A stretch of DNA of 64,000 nt from Sutterella sp047777475 (GCA_047777475.1 JBKEET010000002.1:124001-188000), one strand, 5' to 3'; shown: positions 54,477 to 63,246, counted from the stretch's first letter. Program-made: numbers and translations. The notes: generated from the letters alone by a model not told the origin.

Positions 54477-55763
54477 TTATTCGATGCGCTCGCCGTGCAG
54501 CGAGAGATCGAGGCCGGCCTCTTCCTCGTCAAGGCTGACGCGGATTCCGACCGTCTTCTTGATCACCCAGAGGATGATCGCGCTCATCACGCCGCCGTAA
54601 ACCAGCGTGGCAACAACCGACACCGCCTGGATGCCGAGCTGCGTGCCCATGGCGGGAAGCTCCGAGCCCGTGACGGCCGAAGAGGCAAAGACGCCGGTCA
54701 GCAGCGCGCCCGCAATGCCGCCCACGCCGTGAACGCCCCAGGCATCGAGCGAGTCGTCGTAGTTGAGGCGGTACTTGATGACGGTCGCCGCCCAGAAGCA
54801 GAGCGCGCCGGCGACGAGGCCGATCACCAGTGCGGCGGCCGGGCCGACGAAGCCGGAGCCCGGGGTGATGCCGACCAGACCGGCGACGGCGCCCGAAATC
54901 ATGCCGAGCACCGAGGGCTTGCCGCGGATGATCCATTCGCAGCCCGCCCAGGCCACGAGTCCGGCCGCGGCGGCGATCTGCGTCACCACCAGTGCCATGG
55001 CCGCGCGACCGTCGGCCGCGAGGCCCGAGCCGCCGTTGAAGCCCATCCAGCCGATCCAGAGCACCGCCGCGCCGATCACGGCGAAGGTGAGGTTAGAGGG
55101 CTGCATCGGCGTGACGCGGTAGCCGTGCCGGGGCCCGAGCATCAGGGCGCCCACCAGGCCGGCGATGCCCGCGTTGATGTGGACGACCGTGCCGCCTGCG
55201 TAGTCAAGCGCGCCGAGCTTGAAAAGGAACCCGTCCGAGGCCCATACCCAGTGGCAGATCGGCGCATAGACGAGAAGGCTCCAGAAGATCATGAAAAGGA
55301 GCATGGAGGAGAACTTCACGCGTCCCGCCCAGGAGCCCGTGATGAGGCAAGCGGTGAGCACCGCAAAGGTCATCTGGAAGAACGCGAAGAGGAGCTGCGG
55401 GATCGAACCCTGCAGGGTGGTCGGGCTGAGGCCCGAGAGGCCCGCGAGCGAAAGGCCGCCGATGAAGGCGTTGCCCGGTGCAAAGGCGAGCGAGTAGCCG
55501 ACGGCGAACCAGAGGATCGTCACGACGCCGCAGATGGCGAAGTCCTGCGCGAGCGTGCCGAGGATGTTTTTCTTGCGGGCCATGCCGGCGTAGAAAAGCG
55601 CAATGCCGGGAATGGTCATGAAGAGGACGAGCACCGCGGCGACCAGCATCCAGGCGGTGTCGCCCTTGTCGAGCGCGTCAGCCGCAAAGGCCGGGGCGCA
55701 GAGCGTGAGAAGGGCGGCAGCCGCAAGGCCGCGGGCCTTCAGGATCGGTTCGGATGTTTTCAT
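54477..55763 (-). CDS. amtB: Ammonium transporter
   Basis: Inner-membrane ammonium channel of 428 aa with a cleavable signal peptide (ARGLAAAALLTLCAPAFA) and about 11 membrane segments. Signatures: AWMLVAAVLVLFMTIPGIAL then FYAGMARKKNILG, ALDYAGGTVVHINAGIAGLV with one pore histidine, and DAWGVHGVGGIAGALLTGVF with the second. Overlaps glnK by ATGA. Expression is expected from the sigma-54 promoter upstream of glnK under nitrogen limitation; GlnK then blocks the channel when nitrogen returns (established for E. coli). Confidence 0.97.
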   Translation of the reverse strand: MKTSEPILKARGLAAAALLTLCAPAFAADALDKGDTAWMLVAAVLVLFMTIPGIALFYAGMARKKNILGTLAQDFAICGVVTILWFAVGYSLAFAPGNAFIGGLSLAGLSGLSPTTLQGSIPQLLFAFFQMTFAVLTACLITGSWAGRVKFSSMLLFMIFWSLLVYAPICHWVWASDGFLFKLGALDYAGGTVVHINAGIAGLVGALMLGPRHGYRVTPMQPSNLTFAVIGAAVLWIGWMGFNGGSGLAADGRAAMALVVTQIAAAAGLVAWAGCEWIIRGKPSVLGMISGAVAGLVGITPGSGFVGPAAALVIGLVAGALCFWAATVIKYRLNYDDSLDAWGVHGVGGIAGALLTGVFASSAVTGSELPAMGTQLGIQAVSVVATLVYGGVMSAIILWVIKKTVGIRVSLDEEEAGLDLSLHGERIE

Positions 55764-56101
55764 GAGAGCGCCTCCTCGTCAATTTCGCCCGTGCGGATGC
55801 GCATGGCGCTTTCGAGATCAAAAACGAAAATTTTGCCGTCGCCGACTTTGCCGGTCTTCGCCTGGTCGGCGATGATTTCGACGACGCGCTCGGCGAGTTC
55901 GTCGGGCACGGCCGTTTCGATCTTGATTTTCGGCAGGAAATCCACCGTGTACTCGGCGCCGCGATAAATCTCGGTGTGTCCTCGCTGCCGCCCGAAACCC
56001 TTGACTTCTGTGACGGTGAGGCCGGAGACGCCGGCCTCGGTCAGCGCTTCCCTGACGGCGTCGAGCCGAAAGGGTTTGATAACAGCGGAGATGAATTTCA
56101 T
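55760..56101 (-). CDS. glnK: Nitrogen regulatory PII protein GlnK
   Basis: 113-aa trimeric PII signal protein that senses 2-oxoglutarate and ATP/ADP. Tyr51 in the T-loop (YRGAEYTVDFLPK) is the uridylylation site. The VKGFGRQRGHTEIY and GDGKIFVFDLE blocks are PII signatures. It is called GlnK rather than GlnB because it is cotranscribed and overlaps with amtB. Its start lies about 65 bp below the predicted sigma-54 start site. Confidence 0.95.
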   Translation of the reverse strand: MKFISAVIKPFRLDAVREALTEAGVSGLTVTEVKGFGRQRGHTEIYRGAEYTVDFLPKIKIETAVPDELAERVVEIIADQAKTGKVGDGKIFVFDLESAMRIRTGEIDEEALS

Positions 56102-56176
56102 AAGGACTCCCGATATTTCTTAGAGACACAGGGAAAGGGGCGTTTCAATACAGAGAAAGCCGCTGTTTCTTTTCGT

Positions 56177-56192
56177 AGCAAAAGCCGTGCCA
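56177..56192 (-). promoter_or_regulatory. Sigma-54 promoter of glnK-amtB
   Basis: On the minus strand TGGCACG-GCTT-TTGCT is an exact match to the -24/-12 consensus TGGCACG-N4-TTGCW. Confidence 0.88.
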
Positions 56193-56244
56193 ATTTTTGA
56201 GGGGCAGGTTTTTAAGAAAAAATTGCCGTCATCGGCCGGCCCGA

Positions 56245-56261
56245 GGCACTAAAACGGTGCA
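56245..56261 (-). promoter_or_regulatory. Candidate NtrC binding site
   Basis: On the minus strand TGCACC-GTTTT-AGTGCC matches the NtrC consensus TGCACC-N5-GGTGCA at 10 of 12 fixed positions. Its centre lies about 87 bp upstream of the predicted start site, a normal enhancer distance. Confidence 0.6.
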
Positions 56262-56315
56262 CGGACGAAAGGAGTGCGTACGAAACCCATGCAGGGATTT
56301 CGAAGGTGCGGAAAA

Positions 56316-56351
56316 GAAAAAGCCCGCCGGCCTTTCGGCCGATGAGCTTTT
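56316..56351 (-). terminator. Terminator after the flavoprotein gene
   Basis: On the minus strand AAGC-TCAT-CGGCC-GAAA-GGCCG-GCGG-GCTT followed by TTTCTTTTCC: a stem with an internal loop and GAAA loop, plus T tract. Confidence 0.6.
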
Positions 56352-56402
56352 GAGAGGGGGGCTCGGAGCGCGCCGCCCCGCGGGGCGGCACGCCGATCAG
56401 TT

Positions 56403-57875
56403 TCAGAGCGCTTTTGCGGCGGAGGCGCCGGCCACGCGGCCGTATGTGAAAATGTCCGCCATGGCGTTGCCGCCGACACGGTTCGTGCCGTGCACGACGC
56501 CCGTGATTTCGCCGGCCGCATAAAGGCCGGGGATCACCTTGCCGTCGCGGTCGATGACCTGGGCGTCGGTGTTGATGACCACGCCGCCCATCGTGTGGTG
56601 GCGCTTCATCGTGACCATGCCGGCGTAGAACGGCGCCTTGGCGATCTTGTTGACGAGCATTCTCGGATCGCGGCCGAGCGGATCCTTCTTGGTGTCGACG
56701 GCCTTGTTGTAGCCGTCGACCGTGGCGCGGAGCACTTCGGGCTTGATGCCGATCTTCTTGGCGAGCTCTTCAATGCTGTCGGCGACATAGAGCGTGCCTT
56801 CCTTGCGCGCCGCTTCGTTCTCGGGACCCTTGGAATTCTTCTGGAGCTCGAAGCCGTCGGCGTCGACGATCGTCCAGGCGACCATCTTCGGCTGCTGGAG
56901 CATCGCGTCGCGCAGCACGTCGCGGCGGGCGTCTTCGCGGATGAAGCGCTTGCCGTCGAGGTTCGTGAAGATGAAGCGGTCGACGTGCGTGAAGAGGTTC
57001 GGGTAGCGCTTGCCGTCCGGGAGCCCGCCGGGGATGCACTGGATGTAATCGAGGTCCGTGGTCTGGGCGCCGAGGTCGATGAGCTCGTTGAGCATTTCGC
57101 CCGTGGCGCCAGGCTGGTTCGTCGTGCCGAGCTTCTCGAGGCGCGGGTCGTGCAGGCCGCAGAGCTTGGCGTTGGCGGCGAAGCCGCCTGCGCAGACCAC
57201 GACGCCGTTCTTCGCACGGATGTACTGCACCTTGCCGTCCTTGCCCTCGGCGCGGACGCCGAGCACGCGGCCCGCAAAGGGCTTCTCGCGGATCACGGCC
57301 GTCACCTTGGTGTTGACCGCAACCGGGATGCCTTCGTCCTTGCAGACCTTGTAAAGCGCCTGGATGTACGTCTGGCCGCGGGGACCGAGCGGATTGCGGG
57401 CGCGCGGATAAAGGCCGCCGTAGATCTGGTAGATGTGGTCCTGGAACTTCACGCCGTGGTCCTTGAGCCACTGGACGCTCTCGGGCGCGAGGCGCGTGAG
57501 CTTGCGCACGATCTCGGGGTTGCCGCGGAAGTCGCCGGCGGCCAGCGTCTGCTCGGCGTGCAGCTCGGGCGAGTCCTTGATGCCGGCCTTTTCGTAGTCG
57601 GCCTTGATCGCGGCGTTGAAGCCGCCGCCGGCGCGGATGGTGTTGCCGCCCGGGAAGGCCATCTTTTCGAGGATGAGCACGTCCTTGATCCCGGCTTCCT
57701 TGGCGGTGACGGCGGCCGACAGGCCGGCGCCGCCCGCGCCGACGACGAGGACGTCAACGGTCTTGTCCCATTTCTTCGGGACTTCAAACGGGTTGGTCAT
57801 GGCAAGGACCGGAAACGAGGCGCTCATGGCGCCGGCTGTCGCGATCGTGATGAGGCGGCGGCGAGTGATCATCAT
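56403..57875 (-). CDS. Secreted FAD-dependent fumarate-reductase-type flavoprotein
   Basis: 490-aa member of the FAD-binding-2 superfamily (flavocytochrome c fumarate reductase, urocanate reductase and relatives). The N-terminus MITRRRLITIATAGAMSASF resembles a Tat signal, though only weakly. FAD motif VVGAGGAGLSAAV, then LEKMAFPGGNTIRAGGGFNA, GVVVCAGGFAAN, and C-terminal GLYAAGEITGVVHGTNRVGG. There is no heme-binding CxxCH domain, so electrons must come from a separate partner. The acceptor substrate is unknown. Divergent from a LysR regulator, which probably controls it. Confidence 0.85.
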   Translation of the reverse strand: MMITRRRLITIATAGAMSASFPVLAMTNPFEVPKKWDKTVDVLVVGAGGAGLSAAVTAKEAGIKDVLILEKMAFPGGNTIRAGGGFNAAIKADYEKAGIKDSPELHAEQTLAAGDFRGNPEIVRKLTRLAPESVQWLKDHGVKFQDHIYQIYGGLYPRARNPLGPRGQTYIQALYKVCKDEGIPVAVNTKVTAVIREKPFAGRVLGVRAEGKDGKVQYIRAKNGVVVCAGGFAANAKLCGLHDPRLEKLGTTNQPGATGEMLNELIDLGAQTTDLDYIQCIPGGLPDGKRYPNLFTHVDRFIFTNLDGKRFIREDARRDVLRDAMLQQPKMVAWTIVDADGFELQKNSKGPENEAARKEGTLYVADSIEELAKKIGIKPEVLRATVDGYNKAVDTKKDPLGRDPRMLVNKIAKAPFYAGMVTMKRHHTMGGVVINTDAQVIDRDGKVIPGLYAAGEITGVVHGTNRVGGNAMADIFTYGRVAGASAAKAL

Positions 57876-57976
57876 GGTGAATTCTCCTCTTGGCTGTTCA
57901 ACCGGCGCGGCAAAGCGGTCTGCGCCGCACCGGGGTTCTTATGGAATGTCCCCATTATGAAAGTCATGAAACACAA

Positions 57977-57995
57977 ATAAAATTGATATTTATTC
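57977..57995. promoter_or_regulatory. Candidate LysR operator in the flavoprotein/lysR intergenic region
   Basis: AATAAA-N7-TTTATT perfect palindrome in an AT-rich 143-bp divergent region; it contains a T-N11-A arrangement typical of LysR-type operators. It lies 24 bp before the LysR start. Confidence 0.45.
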
Positions 57996-58018
57996 ATGTA
58001 CTTATAAACAGCACTTAT

Positions 58019-58930
58019 ATGAGGCCGCTCAGCAAAATCAGTCTCGATCTTTTGAAGCCCTTCCATTTCACCGCAAAGGAGGGGAGCATGACGAAAGCGG
58101 CCAGGGCGCTCTTTGTGACGCAGCCGGCGGTCTCGCATGCCGTCTCGCTGCTTGAGGAGACGCTCGGCTGCCGCCTTTTCGAGCGCAGCGGGAAGCGGCT
58201 CTCGCTCACCCCCGAGGGTGAGGCGCTCTACGAAGCGACCGAGTCGGTCTTCCGTGCGCTCGACGTCGGGGACAGGCGGCTTGCGGAAGTGAGCGAGGCC
58301 GCGACGGGAACGGTTGCGCTGTGCGCGCCCTACCTTGTGCTCGGGCGCTATTTGGTGCCGCGGCTCGCCGCTTTCCATGCGGCGCATCCCGGGGTGCAGT
58401 TCCGCTTTGAAATCGAAAACCGCATGAAGCCGATGCTCGAGACCGTGGCCTCGGGCACGGTCGACGTGCTGTTCCTTGCGGCGCCCGAGAGCGCCCGTTT
58501 TCCCGGGGAGCTTGACGTGCGGCCGCTCTGCGGCTACCGCTACGCCCTGATCGGCTCGCGGCGCACGCACCCGGAGCTGGCCGGGCGGCGCATCGGCATG
58601 GCGCAGGCCGGAGCGCTCGGCATCATCATCCTTCGCCGCGGCAACAACACGCGCTCCGAATTCGAGCGCGTGTGGTCGGCGGCGGGGCTCAGGCTTTCCC
58701 CCGCTTACGAAACGCCGACGATGGCGGTCACCGAGGACCTTGTGAGCGCGGGCTTCGGCATCGGGGCCGACCTGGTGATCGACGGGGAGCGCTTCGGGGA
58801 AACGCATCCCGGGCTCTTTGAGATCGGAACGGATTTCCCGCTGCCGCGCGGGCACGTCTGCGCCGTCGTGCGCAGGGGCGCCGAGCTTTCTCCGGCGGCC
58901 CGGGCGCTGCTCGATGCCGCGGCGGCATAG
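58019..58930 (+). CDS. LysR-family transcriptional regulator
   Basis: 303-aa regulator. N-terminal winged helix-turn-helix (HFTAKEGSMTKAARALFVTQ then PAVSHAVSLLEETLGCRLFE) and a periplasmic-binding-protein-like effector domain from about residue 90 (GTVALCAPYLVLGRYLVPRL). The ATG was chosen because it starts 13 residues before the conserved FH.TAKEGSMTKAA block; the longer frame runs through the AT-rich promoter. Divergent from the flavoprotein gene, the usual position for a LysR activator of its neighbour. The inducer may be the enzyme's substrate (inference). Confidence 0.92.
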   Translation: MRPLSKISLDLLKPFHFTAKEGSMTKAARALFVTQPAVSHAVSLLEETLGCRLFERSGKRLSLTPEGEALYEATESVFRALDVGDRRLAEVSEAATGTVALCAPYLVLGRYLVPRLAAFHAAHPGVQFRFEIENRMKPMLETVASGTVDVLFLAAPESARFPGELDVRPLCGYRYALIGSRRTHPELAGRRIGMAQAGALGIIILRRGNNTRSEFERVWSAAGLRLSPAYETPTMAVTEDLVSAGFGIGADLVIDGERFGETHPGLFEIGTDFPLPRGHVCAVVRRGAELSPAARALLDAAAA

Positions 58931-58979
58931 CGGAAGACGGCAGAAAAGCGCCGGCGGACCGGCGCTTTTCTTTTTGGTC

Positions 58980-61427
58980 TCAGTGCTTTCCTTTCAGGGC
59001 TTTTTGGGCGTCCTGATACGCTTCGGCGCTCACCGGCTCGAGCCACTGCGCAGGGGCGCTGCCCGGGTTCGTGCCGACGGCGAGGTGCGCGAAATACGTG
59101 CCCTCGGCGGCGCCGTGCCAGTGCTCTTCGCCCGGCGGGCAGAACGCAATGTCGCCCGGGCGAAGGATTTCGGCGGGCTTGCCGCGGACCTGGCTGAAGC
59201 CGACGCCGTCGGTGACGATGATGATCTGGCCGCCCGGATGGCGGTGCCAGCGGTTGATCACCGACGGCTCAAAGAGCACCCAGCCCATGGCGGGCGAGCC
59301 TGCCTCGTTGGAAGCCGGAACCGCCGTCACGCTGTTGGCCGTGCCGCTGAAGCGGGAGAGCGGCAGCCTTGCGGTGCCGTGCGCGAAGGTGAAGGCATGG
59401 TTCCCCGAAGCGGTGCGGCCCGTGAATTCCTCGGCGGGCGCGGCATACTGCGCATCGGTCACCGGGGCGCTCTTCGGCGTGCCGGCGGAAGGCTTCCAGG
59501 CGCTGTCCCAGACGACGAGCTGGCTGAACCAGCTGCCCGGCGCCGCGCCGTGCCAGTGGCGCGTGCCCGCGGGGATCTGCACCACGTCGCCTTTCCTCAG
59601 GATCTGCGGCTTCTTGCCTTCTTCCTGGTACATGCCGATGCCTTCGAGCGCGATGACGTACATGCCGCCGTGGCTGTGCCAGGCGCTGCGGGCGCCGGGC
59701 GCAAAGGTGAGCAGGTTGGTGCCTTTCATGTTGTACACGCCCTCGGGCCTCAGGAGGGGCTTGATGTACGCCTCGCCGATGTTGTTCGGGCGCTCGAGCC
59801 TGCCGCCCGGCGCGAACTTCAGGGCGGACTTGTCGGCGATCGCATCGGGATCCGGGTCCTTGGCGCCCGCCTTGTAAATCTCGAGTCCCGGCACGAGCGC
59901 TTTGAGAAGCGCCCTGTCGTGGTCGGCCGCAAGGCGCGGGTGCGCGCCGAGGATCATCGTCTCGCCCCTGCCGAGCTGCCAGGGCTTCCACTCGGGCAGG
60001 CCTTCGGCGGCGGGCACGCCCGTCTTGGCAAAGTTAATCCAGGCGGCGCTCATCTCGGACGAGAGCCTGCTTTCCTCGGCATTGGCGTGCGCGTGATTGA
60101 AAACAAAAGGAATCTCGGCGCCGTGGAACGAATAGCCGTAGTCGAAAAGGTAGGCATAGACGGGGGCACCGTTCTGCGCGGCCTTGTGCGCCATGATCTT
60201 CAGGAGCGGCACGCGGATCGTCGTCGTGTCAACGTGCTCGGCGGGGAGGTCCGGGTGATCCGGATAGGCCGAGCGGAGCGCCGCGGTGAGCTCCGCGCTC
60301 TTCCTGAACGGCTTGGCGGGGAAGTAGCGCGTCCACTCGTTGAGGTTGTTGCCGATGAGAAGCGGGATATCGCGGCCCGTCGGCGCGAAGCCTGCGGGGG
60401 TCACCGGCGAAGAGGGCAGGAAGTCGCCCTCGACCACGGGGCCGAGCTCCATCGAATAGCCGCCTCCGAGCGAGGCGGGGATCCTGAGCTCCTCGCCGAC
60501 TTCCTTGAGAGCGTCCGCGGCGGCGCGCTCGAGCCGGTCGGCGGGAACGCTCTGCAGGGCTTCGACGTTCGCTTCGCCGATGCCGAGCTTCTGCAGGATG
60601 CGCTTCGTCAGCGCCCGGCTTTCCCTGCGTCCCGAGAAGGCGACGCCCATCGTTTCGGTGGCGCCGCTCTGCACGATCGCGCGCTTGAAAAGGCCCTTGG
60701 CATAGGGCGAGCTCATGAGCGCCAGCGCCTTGGCGCCGCCGCCCGACTGGCCGAAGACGGTGACGTTGCCGGGATCGCCGCCGAATGCGGCGATGTTGCG
60801 CTGGATCCACTCGAGCGCCATGACCAGGTCGATCATGCCGGCGTTGGCCGAGTAGCGGTATTTCTCGCCGTAGTCGGCGAGGTCGAGGAAGCCGAAAACG
60901 TTGAGGCGGTGGTTCACGGACACCACGACGACGTTGCCGGCGCTGCTGAGCGCCGCGCCGTCGTAAGGCTTCTCATTGGAGCTGCCGATCGAGAAGCCGC
61001 CGCCGTGCAGCCACACCATCACGGCGCGCTTTTTGCCGTCTGCGGCGGGCGTCCAGATGTTGAGGTTCTGGCAGTTGTTGCTGACGGCGCCCACGTCGGG
61101 GCCGCCGTTGAAGCCGGGGATGATGCCCTGCGGCGAGCTCGCGCCCCAGCGGTCGGCCTTGAAGACGCCCTTCCAGGGGGCGGCGGCCGAAGCGGGCATG
61201 AACCGCTTCGCGGCCTGCGCGTAGGGGATGCCGAGGAAGCGAAGGCCGTGTTCGAGCCGCGTGCCTTCGACGATGCCCGACTCCGTCATGACCTGTCCGG
61301 CTTCCGCCCTGGCGGTCTGCGCGGCGGGCGCCTGCGCGGCCGCGGCGGGGACTGGCGCGAGCCAGGCGAGCGCCGCCGCGATGCAGGCGGCGGCCGGGGC
61401 GAGTCTTATCAGCGTTTTGCCCTTCAT
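58980..61427 (-). CDS. Secreted carboxylesterase fused to two cupin domains
   Basis: 815 aa with a signal peptide (MKGKTLIRLAPAAACIAAAL..., cleavage near AAAA/QAP). Residues about 45-540 are a type B carboxylesterase: oxyanion HGGG (141-144), nucleophile Ser228 in GQSGGG and EWIQRNIAAFGGDPGNVTVF. Two cupins follow: one around 575-635 (WHSHGGMYVIALEG ... PAGTRHWHG) and one around 724-785 (WHRHPGGQIIIVTDGVG ... PPGEEHWHG), each with the His-His...His metal set. The ATG behind GGGGAGTTC was chosen. Last gene of a three-gene operon with an alpha/beta hydrolase and flavodoxin. The substrate is unknown; hydrolysis followed by metal-dependent oxidation or isomerisation is possible. Confidence 0.88.
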   Translation of the reverse strand: MKGKTLIRLAPAAACIAAALAWLAPVPAAAAQAPAAQTARAEAGQVMTESGIVEGTRLEHGLRFLGIPYAQAAKRFMPASAAAPWKGVFKADRWGASSPQGIIPGFNGGPDVGAVSNNCQNLNIWTPAADGKKRAVMVWLHGGGFSIGSSNEKPYDGAALSSAGNVVVVSVNHRLNVFGFLDLADYGEKYRYSANAGMIDLVMALEWIQRNIAAFGGDPGNVTVFGQSGGGAKALALMSSPYAKGLFKRAIVQSGATETMGVAFSGRRESRALTKRILQKLGIGEANVEALQSVPADRLERAAADALKEVGEELRIPASLGGGYSMELGPVVEGDFLPSSPVTPAGFAPTGRDIPLLIGNNLNEWTRYFPAKPFRKSAELTAALRSAYPDHPDLPAEHVDTTTIRVPLLKIMAHKAAQNGAPVYAYLFDYGYSFHGAEIPFVFNHAHANAEESRLSSEMSAAWINFAKTGVPAAEGLPEWKPWQLGRGETMILGAHPRLAADHDRALLKALVPGLEIYKAGAKDPDPDAIADKSALKFAPGGRLERPNNIGEAYIKPLLRPEGVYNMKGTNLLTFAPGARSAWHSHGGMYVIALEGIGMYQEEGKKPQILRKGDVVQIPAGTRHWHGAAPGSWFSQLVVWDSAWKPSAGTPKSAPVTDAQYAAPAEEFTGRTASGNHAFTFAHGTARLPLSRFSGTANSVTAVPASNEAGSPAMGWVLFEPSVINRWHRHPGGQIIIVTDGVGFSQVRGKPAEILRPGDIAFCPPGEEHWHGAAEGTYFAHLAVGTNPGSAPAQWLEPVSAEAYQDAQKALKGKH

Positions 61428-61447
61428 CGTTTGAACTCCCCAAAAAA

Positions 61448-62506
61448 TTACTTCAGGCCCTGCGCGGCGAGCCATTTCTCGACGTGGCGCATGATCGTCT
61501 CGCTGTTGCGTTCCTGAAAGAGAAAATGGCTGTTGCCCCTGATGCCGATGTCGGGCAGGCTCACCACCACGGCCGTGCCGCCGTCGCGGCGGTAGGCTTC
61601 GGCGAACTTCTGCGCATCGCTCTTGGCGCGGCGCCAGAAGGCGGTCGTCTTGAGGTCTTCGGGGCCGTTGTCGATGTAGTCGCCGAAGTAAATGGCCACG
61701 GGCACCTTGGCGGCGAGAAGCCGCTTGTAGTCGGCGGAGCCGGCTGCGGGTACGCCGCCCGGCTCGAGGGCCACGATCGCCGCGACGTTTTCAAAGTCGG
61801 TCGCCCAGCCGATGTGGCCGCCGCGCGAGTGCGTCACGTAAATGGCCTTGTGGCCGGTGATGCGCTTCACGTCGCGCATGACGGCCGAAAGCGCCGCGGC
61901 GTTCACCTTGAGGTCGAACGCGCCGGTGTTGGGCGTGGCCTGCCGCAGGAACTGGTTGAGCGCCTCCTCGCCCTGCGGGAACTGCGAGCCCTTGTAGCGC
62001 TCGGGGAGCACGCGGCCGATGCGGAAGTGCGTGTACCAGGCCTGGTCGCCCGGGGTGTAGCGCTTCGAGCTGCCGCCGAGGGCGTCGATCGGCTCGCTGC
62101 TCATCTCTGCGGCGGAGCCCGCCTCGCCGTGGCGCGGCTCGTCGACCAGGAAGGCGGGGTAGCCGTCCCTCAGGAACAGCGTGGCCCAGCCTTCGCGCCC
62201 GTCGGGCGTGGTGAGCCAGCCCATGCGGCTCTGCCCGAAGCCGTGCAGCCAGACGATCGGGTGGCCGTTGTCGGAGGCCGGGATCTGGTAGAGCACGTTG
62301 GCATGGTCGACGTGCGCGGTGTTGCCGCCGCGCTTGAAGTCGAGCCAGTTTTCCTTTTCGTTGAAGCTGCCGGGGAGCGGCGCGGTGACCGTGCCGCCCG
62401 AAGAGAACATGCCCTGGGTCTTGAGCGAGAGGGGCTCGGCGCCGGAGGCCGCGGCGGCCGCGAACGCCGCAAGGGCGGCGAGAAGAACAAGCGATTTTTT
62501 CATCAC
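61448..62506 (-). CDS. Secreted alpha/beta hydrolase
   Basis: 352 aa with a signal peptide (MMKKSLVLLAALAAFAAAAA, cleavage near ASGA/EP). Alpha/beta-hydrolase features: HPIVWLHGFGQSRMGW (oxyanion strand), the nucleophile elbow YVTHSRGGHIGW (Ser in HSRGG) and a late GNSHFLFQERNS with the catalytic histidine. The family resembles secreted esterases or lipases of gut Proteobacteria; substrate unknown. Start overlaps the flavodoxin stop (ATGA); the esterase-cupin gene follows after 20 bp. Confidence 0.88.
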   Translation of the reverse strand: MMKKSLVLLAALAAFAAAAASGAEPLSLKTQGMFSSGGTVTAPLPGSFNEKENWLDFKRGGNTAHVDHANVLYQIPASDNGHPIVWLHGFGQSRMGWLTTPDGREGWATLFLRDGYPAFLVDEPRHGEAGSAAEMSSEPIDALGGSSKRYTPGDQAWYTHFRIGRVLPERYKGSQFPQGEEALNQFLRQATPNTGAFDLKVNAAALSAVMRDVKRITGHKAIYVTHSRGGHIGWATDFENVAAIVALEPGGVPAAGSADYKRLLAAKVPVAIYFGDYIDNGPEDLKTTAFWRRAKSDAQKFAEAYRRDGGTAVVVSLPDIGIRGNSHFLFQERNSETIMRHVEKWLAAQGLK

Positions 62507-63030
62507 TGCGCTCCTTTGCCGGAAGCAGGGAGAAGGCCGAGGCGCTTGAGCCAGCCCTCGGCCGCGGCCGGGCGGTCATAGGAAGAGAAGCGCACGCCGG
62601 GCACCCAGGTGCCGCTCGGGTTCATGCGCTTGAGCAGCTCGCCGCTTTCGCCGAAGGCGGAGCTGTAGGAAGTGGCAAACGGGATGACGCGCTTGCCGGT
62701 GAAGTCGTTGTCCTTCACGAAGCGGTTGACCGGCCAGGCGGCGATGCCCCACCAGATCGGGTAGCCGATCAGCACCGTGCCGTAGCGGCCGAAGTCCGCG
62801 GGAGCGGTCTCGGCGAGCGGCACGTCGCGCAGCGTTTCGTCGTCGTGCTCGCGCGAGACGCGGCTCGCCGGATTGTTCCAGTTGAGGTCCGCGTCCGTAT
62901 AGGGGGCAGAGGGCCTGATTTCAAAAAGGTCGGCGCCGATCAGGCGCGCGATGCCCTCGGCGAGCTTTCTCGTGCAGCCCGAAGCGCTGTACCAGGCGAC
63001 GAGCACGCGGTTCTTTTCAGAAGCGGTCAT
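62503..63030 (-). CDS. Flavodoxin-family protein
   Basis: 175-aa cytoplasmic FMN protein. The N-terminal strand VLVAWYSASGCTRKLAEGIA gives the phosphate-binding loop (SASGCT), and LIGYPIWWGIAAWPV is the conserved aromatic FMN-stacking region. It belongs to the larger flavodoxin group with a tryptophan pair, as in gut anaerobes. The internal ATG behind AAAGGAGAAAAA was chosen; the upstream in-frame start is arginine-rich and lacks a ribosome-binding site. First gene of the operon, possibly the electron donor for the secreted enzymes or for the nearby flavoprotein (inference). Confidence 0.85.
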   Translation of the reverse strand: MTASEKNRVLVAWYSASGCTRKLAEGIARLIGADLFEIRPSAPYTDADLNWNNPASRVSREHDDETLRDVPLAETAPADFGRYGTVLIGYPIWWGIAAWPVNRFVKDNDFTGKRVIPFATSYSSAFGESGELLKRMNPSGTWVPGVRFSSYDRPAAAEGWLKRLGLLPASGKGAQ

Positions 63031-63228
63031 GGCGTTTTTCTCCTTTGGCAATTCGTTTGGGCCTGCGCAGGGAAAAGCGGCCGCGGGCGGATGCGCCCGA
63101 ACCTTCCACGCGCAGGATTTTCTTACAAAGAATGATGAACGCAAAGGCCTGCGCGGAATTGCACAAAATTCTGCGGCTTTGGCCTATGACTTGCGATCGG
63201 CGGGGCGTGCCCCGCAAATTTCATCGAA

Positions 63229-63246
63229 TCGTCACAAAGCCGTCAC
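63229..63246 (+). promoter_or_regulatory. Candidate Pho box upstream of the pstS-like gene
   Basis: TCGTCACAAAGCCGTCAC fits the PhoB box CTGTCATAAATCTGTCAT at 12 of 18 positions, with both GTCA cores exactly 11 bp apart. It lies about 86 bp upstream of the start. A CATACT -10 candidate (63268-63273) is farther from the box than usual. Confidence 0.4.

Noticed and set aside
58818..61517. Long plus-strand frame opposite the esterase-cupin gene
   Set aside because: Same high-GC shadow effect; it runs through the LysR end and has no ribosome-binding site or family motifs.
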